From contig AP031357.1 in assembly GCA_037833965.1 (NCBI GenBank), positions 22,464,001 to 22,528,000 of the forward strand: a stretch of DNA of 64,000 nucleotides, in the 5' to 3' direction. The position numbers and the translations under genes were made by a program. Origin of the DNA: Marchantia polymorpha subsp. ruderalis (lineage: Eukaryota; Streptophyta; Marchantiopsida; Marchantiales; Marchantiaceae). The stretch's first letter is position 1; every line of letters starts with the position of its first letter. Under the pieces are notes generated by a model that saw only the letters and a list, made by a program, of their open reading frames with translations, did no database searches and was not told the origin of the DNA. Of this stretch, positions 11,925 to 24,349 are shown piece by piece.

Positions 11925-14866
11925 ATGATGTGCTGGTCACAAATGCAGGTTTTATGTGATTCACTAAGGCAACGACATTTTTCTCCTCGTCTGCGCTCTT
12001 ATCCATCGATATTCTGCGAGAAGGGCTGTTGTGGATCTAACTCCGTTTTGCGAAGAAAAAATTGGTCAACCTCCGGCAACATGAGGCCCTTGTTACATAT
12101 GTATGGCTTGGGAAGCGATAGCTCAAGTGATCTTCCGTTGAGGTATGGCCGATAGCTCTGGCAGCAAAATGTTTCACGTGTAGCCGTTAAGACTTCTCAC
12201 TTTTTCAATCTCTTCTGTCTAGATGTATTTTCTGTTCCAGATATGAACTTAGATGTGGAGTTCTTGAGTTCCAATCATAATCATTTGCCAGTTGGGGGCA
12301 GAACTTTACGCTTTGCTAATGGTCTACGTGATGTACATGACTCCTCTCTGGTCATAGAGCACAGAATAAACTTCCTAAATAAGCTACGTACTTGAAATTT
12401 TGTTTCTCATGTCTAGGGCAGCGATGAGAACGAGTCACATATAAAAGAGCACACGGCAGCAAAAGGTGCGATTGTGCTCGGGGCAAAATTTTTTGTTACA
12501 GATGACTCCTGAGTTGAGCTTTGCAATGTAGGTGATATATTGAGAAGCAAGATAAGACTTGCCTCTTGATAACTCTTGACAACCATGTCACAAAACAGTG
12601 GATTTTTGAGGTTTCTGTGAAGTTTATAACTTATAGTGTTAGACCTTACATTTTAAAGTGGGTAAATTTGTGATTTCTCTGAGACTTCAGTCCATATCGC
12701 TAGTATCTGCGTCGTCTACTACCACCGCTAAATCCATGTGGTGTTACTTTGTCGATATTGTGAAATGTCAAGCCAGTGACTGAGTCCTCGATGAAGTCCT
12801 AATGTGAATATGTCCTGTTTGCAGATGGGATATGGCAGTGGCTGCAAAAATTCATCACAGAAAGAAGCGCCGAAAAAGAAAAGTATACGATCACGGACCA
12901 TTTCTCCGGTGTCCATTTTGAAATTTTCAGGAGTCAATTGCGTAGCGATGTCAGTATCGTTCAGGAAATATCTGCCCTACTCATCTGTGCGATCATGTCG
13001 CTAACACCTTTCGGCGGACTACCTGCTGAGAATGTGCTTTTCTTCTTTCTGACGTAACTGAAGTTCAGCCTTTGCAAAACGTTATGTTGAAATTGATTTT
13101 TTGTCAGAGTTCAGTTTTAGAAACAGTAACTTCTGGCTTTCTCTCAATGAGGTCTCTCTGCTTCGAGTACAATCGCTAATGTACTATTTTTTTTTTCTCC
13201 TTTCAGACTTCGCAACAACCTGAAGCGATATGGGTTAGCTGGGGTGCTCTCTTATGGACTTCTAAACACCTTCTACTATCTCGTTACATTTCTCTTTGTT
13301 TGGTAAGGTCGAGGTACTCCATTTGAAATGAGTAGTGCGTGTAAAAATCATAAAATTCGTGTAAAAGACGCCAGTGTAAGAAAGGCCCCATGGAATAATT
13401 TGCCTAGCTTCAGCCTAGCATAAGCTGAATGCAACAAGACGTGGGAGAGAAGGAGCCCAGCCAATCAACGTATTGTCATAGAGCTCATGTACTTCCAAGA
13501 TTTGGAGATATTTTCCATCATAACTTTATGTTGCACAGTAGCTCCTATTGAATCTCCTAACAGTCTAATCTGTTGACTTTCTTTGCTCCAATCAAGCATA
13601 CCCACAGCATGATGCATAGTTAACTGGATAGAGAAAACTATAGCTTGCACCGTCTTCTCATGAATCCTACACTCAGTGTGCTTCACAATTGAGCTATTGC
13701 CGTTTTCAGTGAAGCGATCTTATGCTTTCGAGATATCGGCAAGGACAGTGATGCCTAGCTACGAAGTGTTCAAGCAGATAGATTTAACAGATAGTGTAGC
13801 ATAAGACTTTGCCTACCGTAACAGCTTTCCTTCTTCTGGCAGGTTTTATGTGGCTCCCTCGGAAGGTAGTCTTGGCTTCGGCCCTGCTGCTCAAAGGTTA
13901 CTTCCTTCCCTTGAGAGTGGAGGAAACAAGTCACTGAAAGCATCGCGCTTGTTGTTCTAAATTTTCAACTATTGTGTCCGCAATATCTTGTGTTTTATAG
14001 ATTGAGTTGTGTACTAATTATCTTCCATTTACTGCAGGTTCGTGAAACTATTTTCAATGGTGTGGGCAGGCAGTCAGGTCACGAAGCTTTTTCGCGCAGC
14101 AGGGTTTGTTTCTCTCATCTCATCTTTATCTACTTCACAACGATGGAAGAAGATACAACAACTGTTCCAACAACTTTTTTCGCTGCTGAAACTTCGATCG
14201 CGATTTGCATAGAACGAATGTACCAATTTTGCTGCATATGGCAGAAAGTCATAGTGAAAATACATGAGTTTGCTGTGGACTTACTCAATAGAGACTGACG
14301 TGGAATGCTCTTTTGTGGAATGCTCTTTTCTGGATCCAGGGCTCTCGCTCTAGCTCCCTTTGTGGACAGGGGTCTGAACTGGTACACTGATCGCTTCAAT
14401 TTCAAGTCCAGAGGGAAGGTATGAGGTCTCAATTCTTGCTCATAAATCTACGATTCTGTCATTGGGATGGAAAAATTTGTAATCGATCAGTCTGGTAAAT
14501 GCGAGGCATATCAGAGAAAAATGAGTGTCACGTTTATGACTTGTGGACAAATCGAACCGGGAGTGGTGAAGAAGGGGTTGGGTTTATTCATGCTAGCTCT
14601 ATTAAAAATTTCTTTATTAAAATTGGCCCACTTCGTGTACGATGGGCCGTAAATTTGTTCACAATTTTGGCCCAACTCTCGTCTTTCTCATTGCTCTAAT
14701 TGTCATGGAACTCCGATATACATGTCTTTCATTTGCTACGGGCGAATTTTTTTGTGTATTGATGTCGTATGCTTGTATTTCGCTGCAGGCTTTCGGTTTC
14801 ATAGTGGGAGCGTGTGTCGTGCTTGCAGTATCGGTGTTCCTCATAATTACAACATTGTCGGTGTGA
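11925..14866 (+). CDS. Conserved plant membrane protein, predicted organelle-targeted (eight exons)
   Basis: Spliced model: 11925-12142, 12422-12465, 12825-13053, 13207-13302, 13843-13896, 14038-14103, 14340-14418, 14789-14866. Every intron is GT-AG, all phases agree, and the sum is 287 codons plus stop. Residues 165-287 match from memory a conserved plant protein family of unknown function: RYGLAGVLSYGLLNT (171-185), then FYVAP, then MVWAGSQVTKL (221-231), then ALALAPFVDRGL (237-248), then a C-terminal hydrophobic segment (265-285). Residues about 173-196 are a membrane segment; 138-163 is another hydrophobic stretch. The first 72 residues are rich in Ser and Arg and poor in acidic residues, like a plastid or mitochondrial transit peptide. 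A second ATG at 11943 is an alternative start. The last five exons are very secure. Exons 1 and 2 rest on phase and splice sites only, and the end of exon 3 is less certain. Biochemical role unknown. Confidence 0.82.
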
Positions 14867-16024
14867 CTACAGTTCTGACCTTACCGTTGGACCTCATGTA
14901 CGGTGAATCTCATAACGTAGAGATACTTGTATCCTCCGTAACAAATAACAGCACGAGGAGGGTTGATAAGGCACGAGCCATCAGTAGCTATGAGTATGAG
15001 CTATGAGTACAGATTGTTCAATCAGTATGATTCGACGAAAATTCCTAACCGCTAGTAGCAAATTGAGAGAATTTAGGTTCTCATATTTTCATCACACAAG
15101 ACGGCATGTGCATATATGTCATTTCACAAGTTCTATTCCACGCAAGGGATGTTTGCGTCCAGGGCCAAAATAGCCCAATGTTCAAGTTCAGTTGTCACGT
15201 ATCTCCACCTCATGTATGTAAGCATCGCTCCTGATCCCTGAAGGAGGGATATTGGACCTACCTTTGTACGGAATGCTTCCGTCGAAAAAATTATAGCTGG
15301 AGAAGAGTTATTAGAGTAGTTACTCAGTGGAAAGGCTTATAACAAGGTAACTTGTTACTAGAGCATAATGGATCTGAAAGGAAGACGCCATTATGAGTCA
15401 AGAGGTATGAGCCCAACAAGGTCCCGATGGGTGAAGCTTCAGTCACAATGTAAAACAGCATATTCTTCAGGGTAGGGTGTACGTTCTGTTCCATGTGTCT
15501 CCTGTTACTTACATAATATGTAGATATACAAGCATAAACAACATGTTATGGACAAATCATAACCATGGTGGGATTATGCAGGCATGTTTACTTTTGGCTA
15601 CACAATGGATAAATATGTTCGATTTGTATATCTTCGGATAACATTATTCATGATAAGAAGTACGCGTTTGCACGTTTGGGGATACGTAATGAAAACAAAT
15701 GTACAGTATTTTTATCGTTTGATGAACATTATCCATAACGGGTAATATGCAGCATGTCGTAACTACTTGATTTTGAGCACATTGCCGCGATGTAATTGAG
15801 GCCTTCTAGGAAGTGACATCGCGTTGTCCACCAATGGCTAGAAAAGTTGCTAACTGTTTTAAGACTCACCGTCCTGCATGGCTCCCGCACATCGAGTAGA
15901 AGCAGCCAACATTTGCCTCACCTCATCTATAATGGACTTCTTTGCTTGTGATGCAATGATACACAAGTGGCACTGATATGATATTTCGTTCAATCCAATC
16001 TTAGAACAACAGCAAGATTCACAT
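14867..16024. other. 3' flank and intergenic sequence
   Basis: Downstream of the membrane-protein gene. The first few hundred bases probably include its 3' untranslated region, though I cannot place the polyadenylation site. I see no other gene or repeat here. Confidence 0.45.
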
Positions 16025-16864
16025 CTCACTACTTAATCCATTCGATAGCTACAAACATCAGCCCTTGTTATTAGCGGTTGCTTTAACTTATAAATGCAAA
16101 GTCCAAACATTGTTGAGCTCTCTAACTACTTGGATGGATGAATTAATTGGAAGCTCATATGGTGCGAGATTTACACAACTTGCGTTGGGATATTGGCCTT
16201 GTTTATGTCACAGCATTTGATGAAATTGATTCAATCTGTCTTCATCATCAAAGTACTAAATTGTTTTCCGATCATACCTCAGCACCTCCCGTTCTAACGC
16301 ACGAGTTGGTCAAGTTCACTGCCGTACTATTTATTTGCAAATTTGCCAGGACGCATTTTGTTTGAAGCATCGATATTCAATTTGCTTTTATCGCTCAATT
16401 CAATTAATGTTAATGAGCATATCCTATTGTTGATGTGTAACTATCTCACTACTTAATCCATTCGATAGCTACAAACATCAGCCCTTGTTATTAGCGGTTT
16501 CTTTAACTTATAAATGCAAAGTCCAAGCATTGTTGAGCTCTCTAACTACTTGGATGGATGAATTAATTGGAAGCTCATATGGTGCGAGATTTACACAACT
16601 TGCGTTGGGATATTGGCCTTGTTTATGTCACAGCATTTGATGAAATTGATTCAATCTGTCTTCATCATCAAAATACTAAATTGTTTTCCGATCATACCTC
16701 AGCACCTCCCATTCTAACGCACGAGTTGGTCAAGTTCACTGCCGTACTATTTATTTGCAAATTTTCCAAGACGCATTTTGTTCGGAGCATCAATATTCAA
16801 TTTGCTTTTATCGTTCAATTCAATTAATGTTAATGAGCATATCCTATTGTTGATGTGTAACTAT
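16025..16864. repeat. 420-bp tandem duplication, two copies
   Basis: Unit 1 is 16025-16444 and unit 2 is 16445-16864, a period of 420 bp. I count about ten differences by eye (2-3%). Each unit carries an open frame starting at an ATG (16159 and 16579) with VRDLHNLRWDIGLVYVTAF near its start. The differences inside the frame that I noted change amino acids, and the frame ends at different points in the two copies, so it is probably not under protein-level selection. Confidence 0.93.
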
Positions 16865-18029
16865 CCAAACCAGTAATAAACCAAGGTATTGATGCACTAT
16901 TTCACAAATCAGTTGTTAAGAATGGTTAATCTTTCAACCATCTTGTCGCCAGTTTTCCAATTTCATAAACAAATGTATAGCAGTTGCAAATTTTTTTAAA
17001 AAATAAGCACACTACCGCCAGATTTTTTTGTTTTTTGTTTGTAGAAGTATAGATATTGCAAAAGATAATCAAATCTTTGATTGAAAATCATCAAAAAGTA
17101 CAATTGCATTAATTTCTCATTCGGAGCAATTTTCTTATCAATGTCAACATTTTGTATGATAAATTGCTGCAAAATTTTGTATTGTAGGCAATTTAAGTTA
17201 TGAAGATCTATGACAAATACATACATGAGTAAAAATTTTCAAATTATTACTTATGACATATATTGTGTTTTATGTGTATTTTTCTAGAGACATATTAATA
17301 AATTTTTTCAATAGATTTTGTTAATTATTATGCAACTAACTATGTGTTTATTATTGTTTCAACATACCTCACGAAAAGATGAGAAGCCACATGACAAAAG
17401 ACACAAAAAATAACACGGTTTGCGGTTCTTGCTATGTCCATGGAGACACATAGATAATGTTCGGCACGACAAACAAACTTGTCGTGCCAAATTGTAAAAC
17501 AAGACAAACAAAGTTTAGTCAAGACACTAATGTTGACTGATATTTTGAATCCTCCGATCCCAATTAAGATTACATCTGACACTCTTCTCCTTAACACATG
17601 TCGAGGAACTAACAACCTACTTAGTCTATATACTTATTCTGCAGTAATTTTTAGAAAGAAATCTAACAAAGGTCACTATTTACACTAGAGTTAAGTAGAT
17701 TTCAACCGTAGCCAAAACATGATAGAGTAAAATTATATAAAGGTATTTGAAAATTGCCAGTAAACTTTACTTGTGCTCCTCATTTGAAATCTGCATAGTA
17801 CCACAATGTCTTTAAAAACTCTCCAAGGTGATAATTTTGGTCAACACACTAGCTAAATTGAATTTATCGTCAATCTTGATTAATTCAATTCGTTTATCAA
17901 AAATTGCATGTCTAATAAAATGATACTTTGAAGTCGATGTGTTTCATTCTATTGTTTATTATTTAACTTGCAGCAAGATATAATGCACTCTGGCTATTAA
18001 ACTGAAGAATAACAATATCTTATTTCAAT
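16865..18029. other. AT-rich intergenic sequence
   Basis: No supported gene. The right part, from about 17700, may hold the outer end of the copia element that starts near 18030, but I could not define an LTR there. Confidence 0.4.
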
Positions 18030-20900
18030 CTCATTCCAGTGATAAACTTATCCAACAAAATAGTTGTTGTTGCCACTACATACTCAGCTTTCATTATAGA
18101 TTGAACTACACACTTTTTGCAATGTAAATCTCCAACTAATGTATCCATCATCAGGTGAAAAAATACCTAGTTGTTTTTAGTCCAAATTTTGTTCATTATA
18201 AGCATCAACGTAAGCATATAATCATCTATAGATAGTTAGTATTAAAGTAAAGTATACTCAAAATGAAGTTATTTTATTTATAGTGCATTATTCATAGTTG
18301 TTACTAAATAAGTGTTGTGTTGCTATGCAAAGCAGTTGAGTACTGCACCCTAGATGATGAAAGTCCAGTAACCGAAAGCAACACTAGCTTAGGCTCTAAC
18401 CCGAGTAGCATATGTGTATGTTTGGTAGGTAGAGAGTAAATTTGTTAACTGAGAACAACACGTCAGCAATTATGTGTTTGTTAGGGAAAGTAAAAGTATG
18501 TTAGTTGACAACGACACGTCAACAATCTATGTGCTTGTTAGGGAAAGTAAAAGTATGTTAGTTGACAGCGACACGTCAACAATCTATGTGCTTGTTAGGA
18601 AGAGATAAAGTATGTTAATTAACAACGACACGTCAATAATCTATGTTCTTGTTATATTTATTTGTCATGTCATCAATTCACTAGGAGTAGAATGGATAGT
18701 TTATAAGATTTTATCTTCTTGTGCTTGTTGGTAATATCTATCTAATGCAGCAAATAATTTTCATTGTCACAATTGTGTTCCATTTTCAAACAAGGTTTTT
18801 TCTTGATTCACAGTGTTATAGCTAATGAGGATTTGACATTGTTTGATAAATCATCAAATAATAAACTATTATTGTTAGTTTTTTTTCAAATACTTGAGAA
18901 TCCATTTCATTGCTTCTAAATGAACATTCTTCAACTTTGACATGTATATGTTCACCTTGTCCATAGCTAAAACAACATCAGATCTTGTACACAACAATAA
19001 AGCATCACATACATGGGGTAATCTAAAGCTTTGTCATTGGAAATAAATGGCTCTTTTACTTCTCAATGATATTAGTTGAATATTGAATTGCAAAAAATTT
19101 GAAATGTGCTGCCAAAAGATTTTTACTCCTTTTGAATTTTCCATGTTAAATTATTCAAATACATGTTGAACATACTTGGCTTTATTCAATCATAGCCTTT
19201 TGTTTATCAAATCCCTATGAATGTTTACCTTTAATTTAGTTTTTAACTTACATGAAATTTTTGATTTGAATGAAGACTTCAATTGATTCTTCCACTTGTC
19301 AACGTCAAATTGGTTCTATAACAAGATGCGAATGTTATACATATATAGTAGTAGAATAATAAGATTAAAAATTTTATTATTCATCTTTTTAATGTATATA
19401 CAAATATCATACACACTTCATAAAAAATCTTGTGATTTCATGAAATAATGAAATCTCACATTCTCCTGTGTGGTAACTTGTTTTAGCATATGATGATTTT
19501 AGCAATCTACAAATCAACTTTGTTCTCCCTTTATTTTCAAAGCTAGGTGATTGCATGTAGATTTTTTCTTTTGGAATACCATGAAATATTGTTGTAACTA
19601 CATCCATATGTATCATAACAAGATAAATATTGCGATAAATGCAAAATTAGACAAATTGTAATATACTTTATTATAAAGGAAAACACGTTTTTATAATCCA
19701 CTCCTTTCTTTTGTGTGAAATCTCTAGTCATCAACATGGCTTTGAAGATTATACTCTCGTCAAGTACTGGACTCTTTTGTAGCTTATACAACCACTTGGA
19801 ATCAATCAGTGCTTGATTCATAAGAAACTCAACTAGCTTTTAAGTCTTAATATCAATCACTAACTGCATCTCCCACCTAATAGTAGAATTTAATTCAAGC
19901 TTATTGACTTAAGCTTGAGCTTGTTTATAAGTTGACGGTTTCATTTCTTTCAAGATCAATGCAATATCATCATTATGCTTTGTATTATGTAATGGTATTC
20001 AAGAATGAATGAAATAGCCCATAATCAAAACCTTGCAAGAGCTTTGTTTATTTTATTTGATGATCTCATTACAAAAAATTTTGGTCAAATTTTCTCGTTT
20101 GATTTAGATATTTGAATCTCATCGATGAAAACTTGCTACTTCAATTTGTGATATTCATGAATTTTCTTCATTTGAATTGAAGTTTTTCCTTGTGTCACAT
20201 CATTAAATACATAAAGATCAATCTTTCACTCATTAATATTTGTGAGTGGAGATTTTTTCTTTTCAGTATGGAAACTTTCAATCTCTTTCAATGATCTCGA
20301 TTCACTGAAAATTCATCTTTATTGAAGATAACTTTATATGCTATTGGATCTTAGAATCTATAATCTTTCACACCACTAGTATATAAAACAACACTTCTTG
20401 GATGTAAGATCCAACTTGGTATTAGTATCATGAGTTATGATACGATAAGCAATACAATCAGAAGATTCCAATTAATTACAATCAACCTTTTGTTTATGAC
20501 TCAATTCAAACGGTGTGAGGATATTGATTGTATTATAAGCAAAAAGTTATACCAAATACACTATGGTATTTTTAGCCTAAAACTTATAAGATAAACAAGA
20601 TTGACTCAACATACTTTGCACCTTCTACAACATTGTTTGATTGACACTTTCAAAATCAACATTCTATTACAAAATATAAACCGTTATGAAATTACAAGGA
20701 ATTTGCTCTTCCTTGAAGTAATTACAAATTTCTTCAAAAGTATACTTTTCATCATTATCCATAACTAAATATTCCACATAGTGTCTAGTTTAAGTTTCAA
20801 CTTAGACTTTTCAACTTTTGAAAGTTTTAAACAACTGAAGTTGCAAACCTTTGGTGTAATTCAACACCAAAGTTTTGCCTATGATATTAATTCATGATAG
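18030..20900 (-). mobile_element. Ty1/copia element, strongly decayed
   Basis: Minus-strand copia Pol. RNase H end signature MKAEYVVATT is near 18080-18110. Reverse-transcriptase blocks TTIFHG and EKIYMQ lie near 19550-19600, and the upstream RT part with DFTQKKGVDYKNVF near 19700. The integrase C-terminal region (DCIAYR, then LTSKKCCFI) lies near 20350-20470. The order integrase, RT, RNase H is the copia order. The element is broken in many places and AT-drifted, clearly older than the chromovirus at 2.1-8.0 kb. I could not recognise its LTRs, so the ends are approximate. Confidence 0.8.
18385..18760 (+). repeat. LTR relic related to the chromovirus LTR, nested in the copia element
   Basis: Four to five head-to-tail units of about 60 bp (18410-18650) follow the same layout as the U3 repeats of the LTR at 2104-2520: a TGTGCTTGTTAGG block, a TTAGTTGACA block and an ACACGTCA core. 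After them come blocks matching the next LTR part in the same order: GTCATCAATTCACTA, then ATAAGATTTTATCTTC, then TGTGCTTGTTGG. I see no internal coding part beside it, so it looks like a lone LTR, inserted in the plus direction between the RNase H and RT parts of the copia relic. Confidence 0.7.
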
Positions 20901-22460
20901 TATATTCACACAATTTTAAGTCAACTTTACTTTGCCGGTTAATAATTATCTTTAGGCTAGGTGGGACATGTATCTATTACTCATGTGTTTTAGAATAGAA
21001 TGCCACACATGAAACATATTAATTCAAGATTTAATGTAATTAATTTTCTTTCACATGGTAGTGTTTTATAGTAAATATAGATTTTTGTGCTTATGACCTT
21101 TAAAGATTACTTTATGGTTTTATTTACCCTATGGTATCCCCTTACGGCCATGGAACTCCAATACGTTGGATTTAGTCATGTTTCATACTTCATAATGGAA
21201 TCCTCAACAATGTCTTGAGGATTCCGGTAATATATTAACAAAGAATTTTTGAAATTGGCTTGTAGACTCCGAGTATATGGTTCTGGACCTTGCTATCATC
21301 ACAGCAATCTCTACTCTCGAATTCACATATATTATAAAGATTTACTCAAATTTCATGTCTTAGTCTCGGTACAAAACTTAAAGACCAAGCTCTCTTGCTC
21401 ATTATACGATAACTGAATTATATGACCTACCATTTTTATAGTTAAAGCAACATTTAATGACCTCCGGATTTTTTCATTACATATTATAATGAGATTGCAA
21501 CTTTCATAACTTCTTGCTAAAACTAATGTGAGATCTTCTCGTTCTCTTTAAAATGTCACATTTTTTATCATTCTGAATGGAATTTTAGTTATGTCATGAA
21601 TATGCATGGCATCATCAATGCTTTGGCTATCCTAAAGCAAGTTGATCAAGGTTAGAAAAATCAATATTGTTACTAAAAAGATGATATTTTACTTATATTC
21701 CAGCTTCATGTTATTAATTCGTTTAATCATGCTAAGGAAATCATTTACACGCCAATTTTATTAAAGATGCTCTTTAACATCCTAACTGCAGAATTCCTCC
21801 CCTATTAAGTCGAACAAAAGGGCCTATAAGCTTCGAACCATCTATAAAAAATGTACAAAATCTAAAATTGAAATGTACAAAAGAAAGTTAAAGGGGTACA
21901 GCTTCCATGGATACATGAAAGGATGGCTACCATCGGTGTAAGGTTTGGGTAGAAAATTGCGATATTAGGCTTGATAAAATAATTTTAACGAAATATGAAT
22001 ATTGAATTATTTACAGTTAACTTACAAAAGATTGTATTATGAATTTACTATTAGAAGATGGAAATAAGGCCTGTTTAGTTAAAGTTTTCTAAAACGCAAA
22101 TAATCATTCGGTAAGTATTTGTTCATAACATCCAGAAAATGTTTTTTTCAATCAAAAGCACATGCTTTATAAAATCTAGTCCCTAAAAAAGCCTATTTGA
22201 TGCTTTCATTCATAAATATCAACATATGATAAATATTTATTCATTATTTTTTATCTCTGTTCACTCAAACCCCCCAAAAAAGCGACGAATACTTCACCGT
22301 GGTATCTTTTTGATTTCGGAAGGAAATTAGGTTAGTCACGAAGAAAATATAGTCTATAATGTAACAATTGATTCACATAACTACCACGGCTAAAACTTTT
22401 GAACCATCGCATCAAGATGATATGCAACACTTTATTTCTCTGAGGTTCTCCTCAAGCTCT
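20901..22460. other. AT-rich sequence, no gene supported
   Basis: No recognisable coding sequence. It may include the upstream end of the decayed copia element (Gag and LTR), too worn to identify by eye. Confidence 0.35.
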
Positions 22461-24298
22461 TAATGAGATCAAACCAATCTCTTGATGAAAAAGGGGGAAA
22501 AAATCTCCTATTACCCAAACCTTCTGAATATGAGGGATTTGAGTTACTTCGTGATGGACTTTGCGGCTATTTAAACAAACAAAGTGAAAAAGTTACTCAT
22601 ATTTTCTCAAATCTTTTTTATTGGAGCTATCCAAAGAGCCAAAGTATTCACATTGCAAGCTTTGGATACTCCCCTAGCTTGCACCTCAACAACCTTCTTA
22701 TTCCCTGTTGACACGCACAATGTCATGCACAATTTCTTAAAAATACTGAAGGGTTTCATCTGCAGCCAAGCATTTGAGCGCTCAGTGTCCATAGTCTAAA
22801 GATATCATGTGATTCAAATTATAGTCTACCGAAATCAAGTTATGGTAATAGAAATAAGTACTGATTCTTCACTGTGTCCTTCATCCAGACATGCTCATTC
22901 GAGCAGTCTGTATTTATTATGCTCGATGGCCACAAAATGAGCGATGAAATTCTTCTTCAGCCTCCCATCTCTTCATCTTACTCAGTTCTAGAGAACTGTT
23001 TGCAGAATGCCTATCAATATGATCCCAATTAATATTCAAACTTCCTCTCAATTTTGTGACCCTAGAGCTCATCTTGCACATCGGGTTGCCGAGATTCGCC
23101 GGCGACAGCATGATCAATTCGATCATGCCCCATCTTGGGAGCTTATGCTCAAATGCTAGTGACACTTAAGGATAAAAAAGAATGTATTGCACAAATCCTC
23201 TCGTCATGGAAGTTGAGAAAGGCCCCAGAAACCTAATTCAGATAGACATATAAGACTTTTCAGAATGATTCGTACCTCAATTAGCGTTGAACTTTATTAT
23301 GACCCGGATTACTGTTCAGAGTGTACCACACTAGTACGCACTGAATATATTTTAGCATTAATGAGCCATGCATAGTTGCTTTGGAAGTCAATGTACATAG
23401 GTCGGTGGGACCTAAGTTGAATCATCCGATAGCGACCTTCTTCTGGGTAGATCCTGCCAAGACCTGCCGCCTAAAGCCATGACCAGAAAGGTGAATGACA
23501 AAATGCTGTATGCTAGTGGAAAATTCGACAAACGGACCTGAGCACAAAACTGTCAAACGCCGTTAGATGCACGATAGCGTTCCAAGGCACATACGTATGC
23601 ATCCAAGCCCTTTACATGCCCATGAATATGTATTTAAACACAGAGGTCAAAACCTCGGTAAATATGGCTCGCACCATGGCCGCATATTAATATGTCCCGT
23701 TTTGTTCGAAGCAGCAGAGCCCGAAAAGTTGACATGTTTTCTCGTTCCTTAAGGTTCAAGCGCTCGTTGAGCTTCTATCTGCGAGGAGTTTTTTACAACA
23801 GAATTTTGTTTTATTCCAGGATACATGACCAACAACAGCACCTCACGCAAGGACGTACATTGTCGTGCCCCGATACCAATGCAGCCAGCCAGGTGCCCGG
23901 GGCGAAATTACCAGCGAACGAATGCGGATGAGGACATTTAAAGACATTCCGTCTGAGGGGCGAAATAAGAAGAGGCCTGGGGCAATGCCCAGCTTGAATC
24001 CAGGAGGTTCGTTCCTTCAGGTGCTGCGGGATGCATGGATGCCGGAACATCCAAAAGGAGCGAGGATCCTCACGCGAGAGTAGCTGGTTCGTGATCACCT
24101 ACTGCTGCTGCTGCCGCTGCTTCTGCTTAGCGCCTAGAGCCAAACTAAGTCTTTTACTTAGTACTCATGAGCGATTGTACAACAGCAGCAGATTTCGAGG
24201 CTTTTGCAGATAACGATGTGCTCACTCTGGGTGGACAAAATGCAACCTTAAAAGCGGAACAGAATATATTCAGAGATCCAGAGAAGCGATGGACGGGG
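22461..24298. other. Intergenic, short open frames only
   Basis: Composition shifts from AT-rich to mixed near 22900. A minus-strand open frame at 22917-23165 (82 codons) and a plus-strand one at 23865-24083 show no recognisable domain. No splice-linked gene could be built. Confidence 0.4.
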
Positions 24299-24349
24299 AG
24301 GGAGCGAGCGAGCGAGCGAGGGCAGGCGGGCGGGCGGGCGGGCGGGCAG
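24299..24349. repeat. GAGC/GGGC tetranucleotide microsatellite
   Basis: A run of GAGC units passes into a run of GGGC units on the plus strand, a compound simple repeat in a GC-rich island. Confidence 0.9.

Noticed and set aside
12241-12393. Extra candidate exon containing VGGRTLRFANGLRDVHDS in the membrane-protein gene
   Set aside because: Open and attractive, but its phases do not fit the neighbouring exons with acceptable splice sites; joining 12142 to 12422 does.
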